Source: DASRVA01 sp050732935 (GTDB taxonomy: Bacteria; Gemmatimonadota; Gemmatimonadetes; JACCXV01; JAHWKZ01). From it: DNA of 22,615 nt. Shown here one piece after another: positions 7,153-14,948 of this stretch (positions within the stretch are counted from its first letter, which is position 1; each line of letters opens with the position of its first letter). The position numbers and the translations under genes are program-made. The DNA is taken from the NCBI GenBank assembly GCA_050732935.1, contig JBOHRW010000205.1:1-22615 (forward strand). Direction: 5' to 3'. Under the pieces are notes generated by a model that was not told the DNA's origin, searched no databases, and saw only the letters and a program-made list of their open reading frames with translations.

Positions 7153-8637
7153 TCAGTCGCCCGCAAGGCGCATCCGGATCAGATCGTTGACGAGCTGGGG
7201 GTTGGCCTTGCCCCCGGTGCGACGCATGACCTGGCCGACGAAGAAGCCGATCAGCCCCCCCTTGCCGTCCCGGTAGGCGGCGACCTTCTCGGGGTGGGCT
7301 TCGAGGACCGCTAGGACCTCAGCCTCCAGCGCGTCGGCGTCCGACACCTGCCCCAGCCCCCGCTCCTCGACGATAGACGCCGGATCGCGGCCGGTTTCGA
7401 CGATCGCCGCCAGGATCTCCTTGGCCGCCCTGCCCGAGATCGTCCCCTCGGACTTGAGCCGGAGGAGCGCCTCCAGATGGTCCGGAGAGAGGGGTCGCGG
7501 CTCGGGCACGAGGCGCACCTCCTCCCGACGCTCGTTGGCGAGCCGCAGGACCTCCCCCATCAGCCAGTTCGACACCTCTTTGGCATCGCCGAACCGTTTC
7601 GCCACAGCCTCGAAGTAGTCGGCCATCCCACGGCTGGACGTCAGAACCCCCGCGTCGTACTCGGGAAGGCCGTACTGGTGCACGAAGCGCTCCGCCCGCG
7701 CCGTGGGGCTTTCGGGCAGCCCGCCTCGGATCGCCTCGACCTGCGCGGCCGGGACGACGAGCGGCTCCAGATCGGGCTCCGGGAAGTAGCGGTAGTCGTG
7801 GGACATCTCTTTCGACCGCATCGGGCGGGCCTCGCCGCGCGCGCTGTCCCACTGAAGCGTCTCGGGGACCACGGCCCGGCCGGTTGCGAGAAGCTTCGCC
7901 TGGCGGCGGATCTCGAACATCAGGGCGTCCTCGACGTAGCGGAACGAGTTCACGTTCTTGACCTCGGTCTTCGTCCCGAGGGCCGTCTCGCCTCGCGGAC
8001 GGATCGAGACGTTGGCGTCGCAGCGCAGGCTTCCCTCCTCCATGTTGCAGTCGGAGACATCGAGGTACCGCAGGACCTGCTTGAGCGTCGACAGGTAGAT
8101 GAAGGCCTCGTGCGGGCTCCGGAGGTCGGGCTCGCTCACGATCTCGACGAGCGGCGTGCCGCAGCGGTTGAAGTCGACCAGCGTGCCCTCCGGGCCGTGC
8201 ATCGACTTGCCGGCATCCTCCTCCAGATGGAGACGCGTGATGCCCACCGTCTTCGAGGTACCGTCAGCGAGCCGGATCTCCAGCCGACCGGCGGTCGACA
8301 GAGGACGATCGTACTGAGAGATCTGGTATCCCTTCGGAAGGTCCGGGTAGAAGTAGTGCTTGCGGGCGAACACCGAAGTTGCCCGGACCTCGCAGCCCAA
8401 CGCCAGCGCCGCCGTCACCGCCAGCTCCACCGCCCTCTGGTTGAGCACGGGAAGCGTGCCCGGATAGCCCAGACAGACCGGACAAACCTGAGTGTTGGGC
8501 GGCGCTCCGTAGCTGGTCGAGCAGGCGCAGAAGATCTTGCTCGCGGTGGCGAGCTGGACGTGCACCTCGAGGCCGATCACCGGCTCGTAGCGCTCGAGAA
8601 TCCTCTGCAGTCCCCGGAGGGCGGTCGCTTCGGCCAT
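7153..8637 (-). CDS. gatB: Aspartyl/glutamyl-tRNA amidotransferase subunit B
   Basis: The 494-residue GatB has the expected VIGLEVHVQLAT opening. The zinc-binding Cys pairs lie in the FCACSTSYG and QVCPVCLGYPG segments. KHYFYPDLPKGYQISQYDRP marks the kinase-like core, and the helical YqeY-like C-terminal tail includes FFVGQVMRRTGGKANP. GatB phosphorylates and binds misacylated Glu-tRNA(Gln) or Asp-tRNA(Asn) for transamidation, using ammonia from GatA. The ATG at 8637 shares one base with the gatA stop (TGATG), so translation is coupled. The length is normal for the family. It is the last gene of the gatC-gatA-gatB run. Confidence 0.97.
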   Translation of the reverse strand: MAEATALRGLQRILERYEPVIGLEVHVQLATASKIFCACSTSYGAPPNTQVCPVCLGYPGTLPVLNQRAVELAVTAALALGCEVRATSVFARKHYFYPDLPKGYQISQYDRPLSTAGRLEIRLADGTSKTVGITRLHLEEDAGKSMHGPEGTLVDFNRCGTPLVEIVSEPDLRSPHEAFIYLSTLKQVLRYLDVSDCNMEEGSLRCDANVSIRPRGETALGTKTEVKNVNSFRYVEDALMFEIRRQAKLLATGRAVVPETLQWDSARGEARPMRSKEMSHDYRYFPEPDLEPLVVPAAQVEAIRGGLPESPTARAERFVHQYGLPEYDAGVLTSSRGMADYFEAVAKRFGDAKEVSNWLMGEVLRLANERREEVRLVPEPRPLSPDHLEALLRLKSEGTISGRAAKEILAAIVETGRDPASIVEERGLGQVSDADALEAEVLAVLEAHPEKVAAYRDGKGGLIGFFVGQVMRRTGGKANPQLVNDLIRMRLAGD

Positions 8638-10085
8638 CAGGCGGCCTCCCGCTCCAGGAAACGCGCCAGCTCGAACAGTCGCCGTTCGGCGCGCGGCGGA
8701 CCCATGAGCTGCACGCCGATGGGGAGCTTCGGACGCCCGCCGGATGCGGCGGCCCTGCCGAAGGGGACCGACACGGCCGGGATCCCCGCCAGGTTCGCGG
8801 TCACCGTGTAGATGTCGTTGAGGTACATGGCGAGCGGATCCTCGACCTTCTCCCCCAGCCGGAAGGCGAGCGTCGGGGTGGTCGGCGTGAGCACGGCGTC
8901 GACCCGCTCCCAGGCGGCCTCGAAGTCGCCGCGGATGCGCGCCCGCACGGCGCTGCCCTTCCCGTAGAAGGCCTCGTAGTAGCCGGCCGAGAGCACGTAG
9001 GTCCCGAGCATGATCCGGCGCTTCACCTCGGCGCCGAAGGCCGCCCGGGTGCGGGTGTACATGACCTGCAGATCACTGGCTTCGGCCGCGCGATGGCCGT
9101 ACCGGACCCCGTCGTAGCGGGCCAGGTTCGAGGACGCCTCGGCGATCGCCACGATGTAGTAGACGGCGACCCCGTACGGTGCGTGCGGGAGCGAGATCTC
9201 GACGATCTCGGCCCCGGCCGACTCCAGCCGGTCGCGCGCCCGCTCGCAGGCCGCGCGAATCTCCGTTTCCAGTCCTTCACCGAAGTACTCTTCCGGCCAG
9301 CCGATGCGGAGCCCGCCCGGCCCGGCCTCGTCCAGCCCGTCGGCCAGGCTCCCCACCGCGTCCGGCAGCGTGGTGGCGTCCCGGCGATCGGAGCCGGCGA
9401 TCGCCTCGAGGATCCGGGCCGCGTCCTCGACCGTCCGGCCGACCGTCCCGATCTGGTCCAGCGACGAGCCGAAGGCCACCAGGCCGTAGCGGGAGACACG
9501 GCCGTAAGTGGGCTTGACTCCCACCACCCCGCAGAACGCGGCCGGCTGCCGCACCGAGCCGCCGGTTTCGCTTCCCAGCGCCGCCGGGACGTAGCCGGCC
9601 GCCACCGCGGCCGTCGAGCCACCCGAGGAGCCGCCCGGCACGCGCTCGGGATCGTGCGGGTTTCTGGTCGGGCCGAAGGCCGAGCTCTCGGTGGAGGAGC
9701 CCATCGCGAACTCGTCCAGGTTGGTCTTGCCCAACACGACCGCGCCGGCCTCGCGGAGCCGTGCGACGGCGGTCGCGTCGAACGGGGACACGTAGGGCTC
9801 CAGGAGACGCGATCCGCAGGTCGTCGCCCCGCCGGCCACCGCGATGTTGTCCTTGACGGCTATCGGAACGCCCGCCAACGGCGGTCGTTCGCCCGCGGCC
9901 ACGCGCCGGTCGACCTCCTCGGCGTCGTCGAGGGCTCCGTCGCCACGGAGAGAAAGGAACGCGTGAAGTCGATCGGACGCCGCCCGCTCCAGCGCGGTCT
10001 CGACCGTTTCGCGGGCGCTCGTCTCCCCGGCACCCACCGCGCGGGCAATGTCCGTCGCCGTACGACGGTCGTCCGCGCCCCTCAC
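8637..10085 (-). CDS. gatA: Aspartyl/glutamyl-tRNA amidotransferase subunit A
   Basis: The 482-residue protein is a complete amidase-signature GatA. Lys78 (in VPIAVKDNI), Ser153 (in GGSSGGS) and Ser177 (in GSETGGSVRQP) form the Ser-cisSer-Lys triad with standard spacing. It releases ammonia from glutamine or asparagine for transfer to the misacylated tRNA held by GatB. I chose the GTG at 10085 because its GTGA overlaps the gatC stop by four bases and gives the usual length and N-terminus. The longer open frame to 10160 would run inside gatC. Its stop shares one base with the gatB ATG. Confidence 0.97.
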   Translation of the reverse strand: MRGADDRRTATDIARAVGAGETSARETVETALERAASDRLHAFLSLRGDGALDDAEEVDRRVAAGERPPLAGVPIAVKDNIAVAGGATTCGSRLLEPYVSPFDATAVARLREAGAVVLGKTNLDEFAMGSSTESSAFGPTRNPHDPERVPGGSSGGSTAAVAAGYVPAALGSETGGSVRQPAAFCGVVGVKPTYGRVSRYGLVAFGSSLDQIGTVGRTVEDAARILEAIAGSDRRDATTLPDAVGSLADGLDEAGPGGLRIGWPEEYFGEGLETEIRAACERARDRLESAGAEIVEISLPHAPYGVAVYYIVAIAEASSNLARYDGVRYGHRAAEASDLQVMYTRTRAAFGAEVKRRIMLGTYVLSAGYYEAFYGKGSAVRARIRGDFEAAWERVDAVLTPTTPTLAFRLGEKVEDPLAMYLNDIYTVTANLAGIPAVSVPFGRAAASGGRPKLPIGVQLMGPPRAERRLFELARFLEREAA

Positions 10086-10357
10086 TCGACCACCCGTGGC
10101 ACGCTGAAGAGCCCGTCCTGCGAGGGCGCCTGCGAGAGGAACCAGGCCGGGTCCGGCCACGGCTCCACCTGGTCGTCGCGGAGCGGCTGGTCGGGAGGCT
10201 CGGGCTCGGCGGCGCTTCCGGCGTCCAGTTCCTCGAGCTGTCCGACGTACTCCAGGATCGCCGACAGCTCCCGGCGGAAGCGCTGGATCTCCGCTTCCGA
10301 CAGCTCGAGCCTGGCCAGGCGGGCGATGTGGCGGACGTCCTCGGCGCCGATCGACAT
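10082..10357 (-). CDS. gatC: Aspartyl/glutamyl-tRNA amidotransferase subunit C
   Basis: The 91-residue protein matches GatC from end to end. The start includes EDVRHIARLARLELSE, the middle FRRELSAILEYVGQLEELD, and the C-terminus has the typical proline-rich linker and short DGLFSVPRVVE end. GatC wraps around GatA and stabilises the GatCAB complex. The ATG at 10357 gives the canonical N-terminus, although I see no clear Shine-Dalgarno. The gene overlaps gatA by four bases (GTGA). The 113-base gap to the upstream gene holds no convincing promoter box, but an independent promoter there is likely since the upstream gene is functionally unrelated. Confidence 0.95.
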   Translation of the reverse strand: MSIGAEDVRHIARLARLELSEAEIQRFRRELSAILEYVGQLEELDAGSAAEPEPPDQPLRDDQVEPWPDPAWFLSQAPSQDGLFSVPRVVE

Positions 10358-10438
10358 GGGCGGGAGAAGATAGGGACGGGGTCCGCTACGCGCCGGTCGG
10401 CGGCGGCCCTTGTGGAGAGATCGCTTCGTCGGCTTCGG

Positions 10439-10460
10439 CCGTCCGCCTTGGGCGGGACGG
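10439..10460 (-). terminator. Possible hairpin after the regulatory-like-domain gene
   Basis: CCGTCCGC (10439-10446) can pair with GCGGGACGG (10452-10460) with one bulged G and a short loop. It begins 11 bases after the stop codon at 10471-10473 in the minus direction. No T-run follows. Weak evidence, listed because it separates two functionally unrelated genes. Confidence 0.25.
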
Positions 10461-10470
10461 CGGCGGAAGG

Positions 10471-11211
10471 TTACTCCAGCGCGGCGGTTTGGGCGGTAGG
10501 CTCGGCGGTGGGCTTCGACTCCTCGGCGGCGTCGACTCCGCCCTTCCCCGGCTCTTCAGCAGGCGGAGGTTCCTCGGCGGGCGCGTTCTGGTCCAGGTCC
10601 TTGTAGACCACGATCGGCTGGCAGACGATCTCCTGATTCCCGCAGACGAGTCGTCCGACCGAGGCCGCCAGCGCCCACTCGCCGTTCACGATGTAGGATC
10701 CGTGGACGGTCACCATCGCCCGACACGACTCCTCGGGGAGCGCGTTGGGGACGTTCACCTGGACTTCGGAGGTGATCTTGTAGTCCTTGACGGGCGGCTC
10801 GACCGGGATCGGCTCCTTCTCGATGACCGCGGTGATGGCGTTCGCCAGGACGACCTGGCTCGGGAGGGCGAAGTCGACGTCCACGGTCTGCCCGGCGGAC
10901 ACATCGAGCGGCCGGCGGATCGTGCCGTAGCCGAGATACTCGGCGCTGATCGTGTAGCTGCCGGTCGGAACGTGGTCCACGAAGTACGAGCCGTTCTCCA
11001 TGGTGACGTTCCCCAGGTTGGTGCCCTCGATCATGACCATGCCACCGACCAGCGGCTCGCGGGTCTCGCTGTCGTACACCTCGCCCACGACCCGGCCGGT
11101 CTGGAAGCCCGACCCGCTGTGGGAACCGGTCTGGGACCAGGCGGTCCCCGCGGCGCACCCCAGGAGCACGAAAGTGCCCAGGAGCGTCCGAATCGCTTGG
11201 TCGAAGCTCAT
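10471..11211 (-). CDS. Secreted protein with carboxypeptidase-regulatory-like domain
   Basis: The 246-residue protein has an N-terminal signal (TLLGTFVLLGCAAGTAWSQ). It either ends in a signal peptidase I site (A-W-S before Gln) or is lipidated at Cys19 (L-L-G-C). Residues about 35-125 form one beta-sandwich repeat of the CarboxypepD_reg-like type, with GRVVGEVYDSETREPLVGG, the T-x-x-N-G-x-Y-F turn region and GSYTISAEYLGYG. After it comes PSQVVLANAITAVI, like the short linker following this domain in TonB-dependent receptors, but no plug or barrel follows. A Cys-containing segment (Cys in EESCRAMV, RLVCGN and EIVCQP) and a low-complexity Pro/Glu/Ala tail complete it. Function is unknown; a periplasmic or surface binding role is a guess. 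The ATG at 11211 is supported by the promoter at 11266-11295, which excludes the TTG at 11277. Confidence 0.72.
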   Translation of the reverse strand: MSFDQAIRTLLGTFVLLGCAAGTAWSQTGSHSGSGFQTGRVVGEVYDSETREPLVGGMVMIEGTNLGNVTMENGSYFVDHVPTGSYTISAEYLGYGTIRRPLDVSAGQTVDVDFALPSQVVLANAITAVIEKEPIPVEPPVKDYKITSEVQVNVPNALPEESCRAMVTVHGSYIVNGEWALAASVGRLVCGNQEIVCQPIVVYKDLDQNAPAEEPPPAEEPGKGGVDAAEESKPTAEPTAQTAALE

Positions 11212-11265
11212 TCGTGACTGGATCCGTAGGGTTCGGTCCCGAGAATCGAGGTCAACGGTCACCTC

Positions 11266-11295
11266 ATTATGACGCAATCTTCAGGCCCCTTTCAA
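11266..11295 (-). promoter_or_regulatory. Sigma70-type promoter for the regulatory-like-domain gene
   Basis: On the minus strand TTGAAA (11295-11290, five of six consensus bases) is followed by an 18-nt spacer and CATAAT (11271-11266, five of six). Transcription would begin about 48 nt before the ATG at 11211. It lies in the 186-base space downstream of pcrA, so this gene is probably not read only from the pcrA operon. Confidence 0.65.
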
Positions 11296-11397
11296 GCACG
11301 TTGCGGTCCAAGCTACCCCGGTCCACCGCCTCCGTCACGTGGCATGGCACTTTGCGGCTCCCGCTTGCCGATCACGCGGCGCGGGCCCCCTCCCCGG

Positions 11398-13683
11398 TCA
11401 CCACTCCTTCTCCAGCTTCGCGAACCTCGCCACCAGCCGTTTCTCGCCCGCCCGGTCGAAGCGCACCGTGACTTTCAGGTCGCGCCCTGCACCGCTGACC
11501 GAGACGATGCGGCCGCCGCCGAACTCACGGTGTCGGACCCGCTCGCCAGGCCGGTAGTCGGGAGCGAGATCGGACATCTCCTCGGGTAGGGCGGTGCCCT
11601 CCGGAGGATCGTCCACGGCGATCGTGTCCCACGCCGCGGCGCCACCCGCCATTCCACGCGACACCTCGCCCCTGCCGGCCACTCCCGCCGCGTCGCGCGA
11701 CCTCCCGCGCCCTCCCCAGCTCCCCCATCCCGACAGCGGTTCCTCCTCCCAGTCGACCAGCTCGCCAGGCAGCTCCGCCAGGAACGGCGACGGGCCTCCC
11801 GCGGACGTCTGTCCCCATCGATAGCGCTCGAAGGCGTAGGAGAGGACGACCCGGTCCCGCGCCCGCGTCAGACCAACGTAGAAGAGCCGCCGCTCCTCTT
11901 CGAACTCCCGCGGCGAGTCGAGCGCGCGGGCGAGCGGGAAGAGGCCGTGCTCGCAGCCGGCCAGGAACACGACCGGGAACTCCAGACCCTTGGCGTTGTG
12001 GAGGGTCATGAGGGTGACGACGCCGCCCTGGAGATCGGCCTGATCGAGGTCCGTCAAGAGGCTCACCTCCTCGAGGAACGTGGCCAGGTCGCCCTCTCCC
12101 GTCCCGCGCTCGATGCTGAAGGTCTGCACGCCGGCCACCAGCTCGTGGAGGTTCTCGAGGCGGTCCTCGCGGCGCGGATCCTTGAGCGTCCGGTAATGCC
12201 TGAACAGACCTGCCTTCTCGAGGTACTCGGCGATCCAGCCAGCGGCGGGCTCCTCCGCCGCGCGGGGCGCGAACTCGGCCAGCAGGTCGGCCACCTCCTC
12301 GAGCCCCGCCGCGGCCCTGGCGTTGACCTGGAGGCGAACCGACGGATCGATCAGCGCCGCCGTCAGCGCCACCCCCCGCTCGTCGGCGACCGCCTCGAGC
12401 GTCTGTATGGTGACCGGCCCGATCCCGCGTCTGGGGACCCCCAGCACGCGCCCCAGGGACCAGTCGTCCGACGGATTGACGAGCACCCGCAGATAGGCGA
12501 TCGCGTCCTTGACTTCCTGGCGCTCGTAGAAGCGGGTCCCGCCGACGATGACGTACGGGATCCCGCGTCGGCGGAGCGCCTCCTCCAGCAGCCGCGACTG
12601 AGCGTTGGTGCGGTAGAGCACGGCCACGTCGCTGGGCGCGTAGCCCTCGCTCTGAAGCCGGGAGATGCTGCGCGCCACCCAGCCCGCCTCCGAGTTCGCG
12701 TCGGCCGCCCCGTAGACCTTCAGCGGGTCACCGCCCACGCGCTCGGTCCACAGCTTCTTCGGCTTGCGATGCCGGTTCTTCTCGACGACTGCGTGTGCGG
12801 CTTCGAGGATGACGCGGGTCGATCGATAGTTCTGCTCGAGGCGGATGGCGACCGCCTCCGGGAAGTCGTCCTCGAACGAGAGGATGTTCCCGATGTCGGC
12901 GCCCCGCCATCCGTAGATCGACTGGTCGTCGTCGCCCACCACCGTGATCGAGCGATGCCCGGCGGTCAGCAGCTTCACGAACTGGTACTGGGCGTGGTTC
13001 GTATCCTGGTACTCGTCCACCAGGACATGACGGAAGTTGCGCCGCAGGGACTCCAGGAGTCGCTCATCGTCGCGCATGGCCACCACCGTCTGCATGAGCA
13101 GGTCGTCGAAATCGAAGGCGCGGTTCTCGCGGAGAACGCGCTGGTAGCCGCGATAGGCCTCGGCCACCGCCTCTTCCACGTGTCCGTGATGCGCGGCGGC
13201 GTATTCCTCCGGAGAGAGCAGGCGGTTCTTGGCGTCGGAGATCCGCCGCCTGAGCCCGTACGCGTCCATCGAGCCGATCGACCAGCCCATGGCGTCCATG
13301 ACCGTCTTCAGGATCTGAAGCGAGTCGTCGCCATCGTAGATGGTGAACGATCGCGGATAGTCGAAGCGGTCGGCGATGCGGCGCAGGAGCCGCGCGCACA
13401 CCGAGTGGAAGGTGCCGATCCAGAGCCCCTCGATCCCGCCCGGCCGATCGGCCAGCAGCTGGACGATGCGCTCCCGCATCTCCCCGGCCGCCTTGTTGGT
13501 GAACGTCACCGCGAGGATGCGGTCGGGGTCGACGCCGTGGACTTCGATCATGAAGGCCGCGCGGTGGGTCAGGACGCGGGTCTTCCCGCTGCCGGCTCCC
13601 GCCAGGACGAGAAGCGGGCCCGGTCCGTGCTCCACCGCCGCGCGCTGGGCGGGGTTGAGCGAAGCCAGCAGTCGCTCCCTCAT
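11398..13683 (-). CDS. pcrA: UvrD/PcrA-type DNA helicase
   Basis: The 761-residue SF1A helicase has all the usual motifs. They are the Q-motif LNPAQRAAV, Walker A GAGSGKT (29-35), DEYQDTN (motif II), GDDDQSIYGWRGAD (motif III), LEQNYRST (motif IV), TLMTLHNAKGLEFPVVFLAG (motif V) and FYVGLTRARD (motif VI). The C-terminus (PGERVRHREFGGGRIVSVSG to KLEKEW) is the Tudor-like RNA-polymerase-binding domain typical of PcrA/UvrD. These enzymes unwind DNA 3' to 5' in mismatch and nucleotide-excision repair and clear RecA or polymerase from DNA. The ATG at 13683 forms an ATGA overlap with the histidine kinase stop and gives the standard N-terminus, so the longer open frame is rejected. A spacer rich in Gly/Arg precedes the Tudor-like domain. 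Confidence 0.96.
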   Translation of the reverse strand: MRERLLASLNPAQRAAVEHGPGPLLVLAGAGSGKTRVLTHRAAFMIEVHGVDPDRILAVTFTNKAAGEMRERIVQLLADRPGGIEGLWIGTFHSVCARLLRRIADRFDYPRSFTIYDGDDSLQILKTVMDAMGWSIGSMDAYGLRRRISDAKNRLLSPEEYAAAHHGHVEEAVAEAYRGYQRVLRENRAFDFDDLLMQTVVAMRDDERLLESLRRNFRHVLVDEYQDTNHAQYQFVKLLTAGHRSITVVGDDDQSIYGWRGADIGNILSFEDDFPEAVAIRLEQNYRSTRVILEAAHAVVEKNRHRKPKKLWTERVGGDPLKVYGAADANSEAGWVARSISRLQSEGYAPSDVAVLYRTNAQSRLLEEALRRRGIPYVIVGGTRFYERQEVKDAIAYLRVLVNPSDDWSLGRVLGVPRRGIGPVTIQTLEAVADERGVALTAALIDPSVRLQVNARAAAGLEEVADLLAEFAPRAAEEPAAGWIAEYLEKAGLFRHYRTLKDPRREDRLENLHELVAGVQTFSIERGTGEGDLATFLEEVSLLTDLDQADLQGGVVTLMTLHNAKGLEFPVVFLAGCEHGLFPLARALDSPREFEEERRLFYVGLTRARDRVVLSYAFERYRWGQTSAGGPSPFLAELPGELVDWEEEPLSGWGSWGGRGRSRDAAGVAGRGEVSRGMAGGAAAWDTIAVDDPPEGTALPEEMSDLAPDYRPGERVRHREFGGGRIVSVSGAGRDLKVTVRFDRAGEKRLVARFAKLEKEW

Positions 13684-14894
13684 CCCGTGTCCCTTCTCCC
13701 TTCCTCGGCAATCGGCAGCACGATGCGGAACCGCGCCCCGGCGACGCCCTCCCCGCTCACCAGCTCCAGGCTCCCCTCGTGGTAATCCTCGACGATCCGG
13801 CGGGCGAGCGAGAGACCGACCCCCCACCCCCGCGGCTTGGTCGAGATCCCGGTTTCGAAGATCCGCTTGCGGAGTGCCCATGGGACGCCCGGGCCGTCGT
13901 CGGAAACCTCGACGACCGCCGTCGCCGGCTCCTCGCCGGGAGCGACCCGGAGCGTGATCCGTCCCCCGCGTCCCTCGAGCGCGTCGATCGAGTTCTTGAC
14001 CAGGTTCTCGAGCGCCCATTCCAGAAGCGTCCGGTTCCCTGAGACGGGCGGAACGGGAAGACGCTCCATCACCAGCCGGATCGGCTTCCCGCGCTTGGGG
14101 AGGCGCGCCCCGAAGTACGCCTCGACCTCGCCCAGCAGATCGTGCAGGTCGATGGGATCGAGACGCGGCTGGCGACCGATGAGCTCGAAGCGATTGGCGA
14201 CCTTGCCGAGCCGATCGATGTCCTGCTCCATGGCGGATAGGGCATCCGCCTCGTCGACACCCCCGCCAGGAACCGAGGGAGCGGCCACCACCGCCGCCCG
14301 CTCGGCGCGCAGGAGCTCGACCCAGCCGTACAGCGAAGAGATCGGCGTGCCGAGCTGGTGGGCGCTTTCACGGGCCATGGCGACCCAGATGTGGCCGCGC
14401 TGGACGCGCAGGTTGTAGCGGATGAGCCAGAAGGCGATCAGGGCCACGGCGGCCAGCATCAGCGCCTGGATGTAGGGCAGGTATCGCAGGAGCGTGATGG
14501 TGCCCGCCTCGCTGACGTGGATGACCTGGATCACGTTCCCGGACTCGTCGGTCACCGGATAGGGCGCCGCGATCCGATCCATCCTCGCCGCCTCCTGCCG
14601 CAGCGCCAGCCGCTCGGCGGGCGACCAGGGCCCCGTCTCTCTCTCGAGATCGAGGTCGTCGAGGTTGCGGACGGCGGTCGGGTTCCCTCCCGGATCGGTC
14701 AGGATCACCGGGTAGGGGAAGCTCTGGATCACCTCCTCGAACAGCAGCAGCTGCGCATCCTCGGGCGAGCCCACCCGCAGGGCACGAGCGTACAGGGTGG
14801 CGAGACGCTCGGTGTCCTCCCGGATGTCGGAGACGAGCGCCCGGGTGTACCAGACGTAGCCCCCGAAGAGGGCGATCGTGGCCATGATCGCCAC
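13680..14894 (-). CDS. Membrane sensor histidine kinase
   Basis: The 404-residue protein has an N-terminal membrane segment (IMATIALFGGYVWYT), a periplasmic or PAS-like sensor region of about 120 residues and a second membrane helix (about 140-160, ALMLAAVALIAFWLI). A HisKA domain has an H-box with His179 in ARESAHQLGTPISSLYGW, and the HATPase domain has N-box LENLVKNSIDALEG and glycine boxes VSDDGPGVP and GWGVGLSLARRIV. It should autophosphorylate in response to an unknown signal. There is no response regulator beside it. The start is uncertain: between the serS stop and the GTG at 14894 there is no in-frame ATG, GTG or TTG, while a GGGGAGGGGG purine run lies at 14938-14947, too far away. 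The ATG at 14885 is the alternative. Its stop overlaps the pcrA start (ATGA). Confidence 0.9.
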   Translation of the reverse strand: MAIMATIALFGGYVWYTRALVSDIREDTERLATLYARALRVGSPEDAQLLLFEEVIQSFPYPVILTDPGGNPTAVRNLDDLDLERETGPWSPAERLALRQEAARMDRIAAPYPVTDESGNVIQVIHVSEAGTITLLRYLPYIQALMLAAVALIAFWLIRYNLRVQRGHIWVAMARESAHQLGTPISSLYGWVELLRAERAAVVAAPSVPGGGVDEADALSAMEQDIDRLGKVANRFELIGRQPRLDPIDLHDLLGEVEAYFGARLPKRGKPIRLVMERLPVPPVSGNRTLLEWALENLVKNSIDALEGRGGRITLRVAPGEEPATAVVEVSDDGPGVPWALRKRIFETGISTKPRGWGVGLSLARRIVEDYHEGSLELVSGEGVAGARFRIVLPIAEEGRRDTG

Positions 14895-14948
14895 GATGGG
14901 CCAGACACGCGGGCGGACGGTCGAATCGCGCGTCGCTTCCCCCTCCCC

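Noticed and set aside
10086..10160. Upstream extension of gatA to a GTG at 10160
   Set aside because: The extra 25 residues lie inside gatC and are not GatA-like. The GTG at 10085 overlaps the gatC stop and gives the standard N-terminus and catalytic-residue numbering.
11212..11277. TTG start at 11277 for the carboxypeptidase-regulatory-like protein
   Set aside because: It lies upstream of the predicted -10 box (11266-11271), so it would not be in the transcript, and it would place 22 charged residues before the signal peptide.
11947..13785. 612-codon plus-strand open frame opposite pcrA
   Set aside because: Antisense shadow of the helicase. The composition is typical of reverse-complement coding and no domain is visible.
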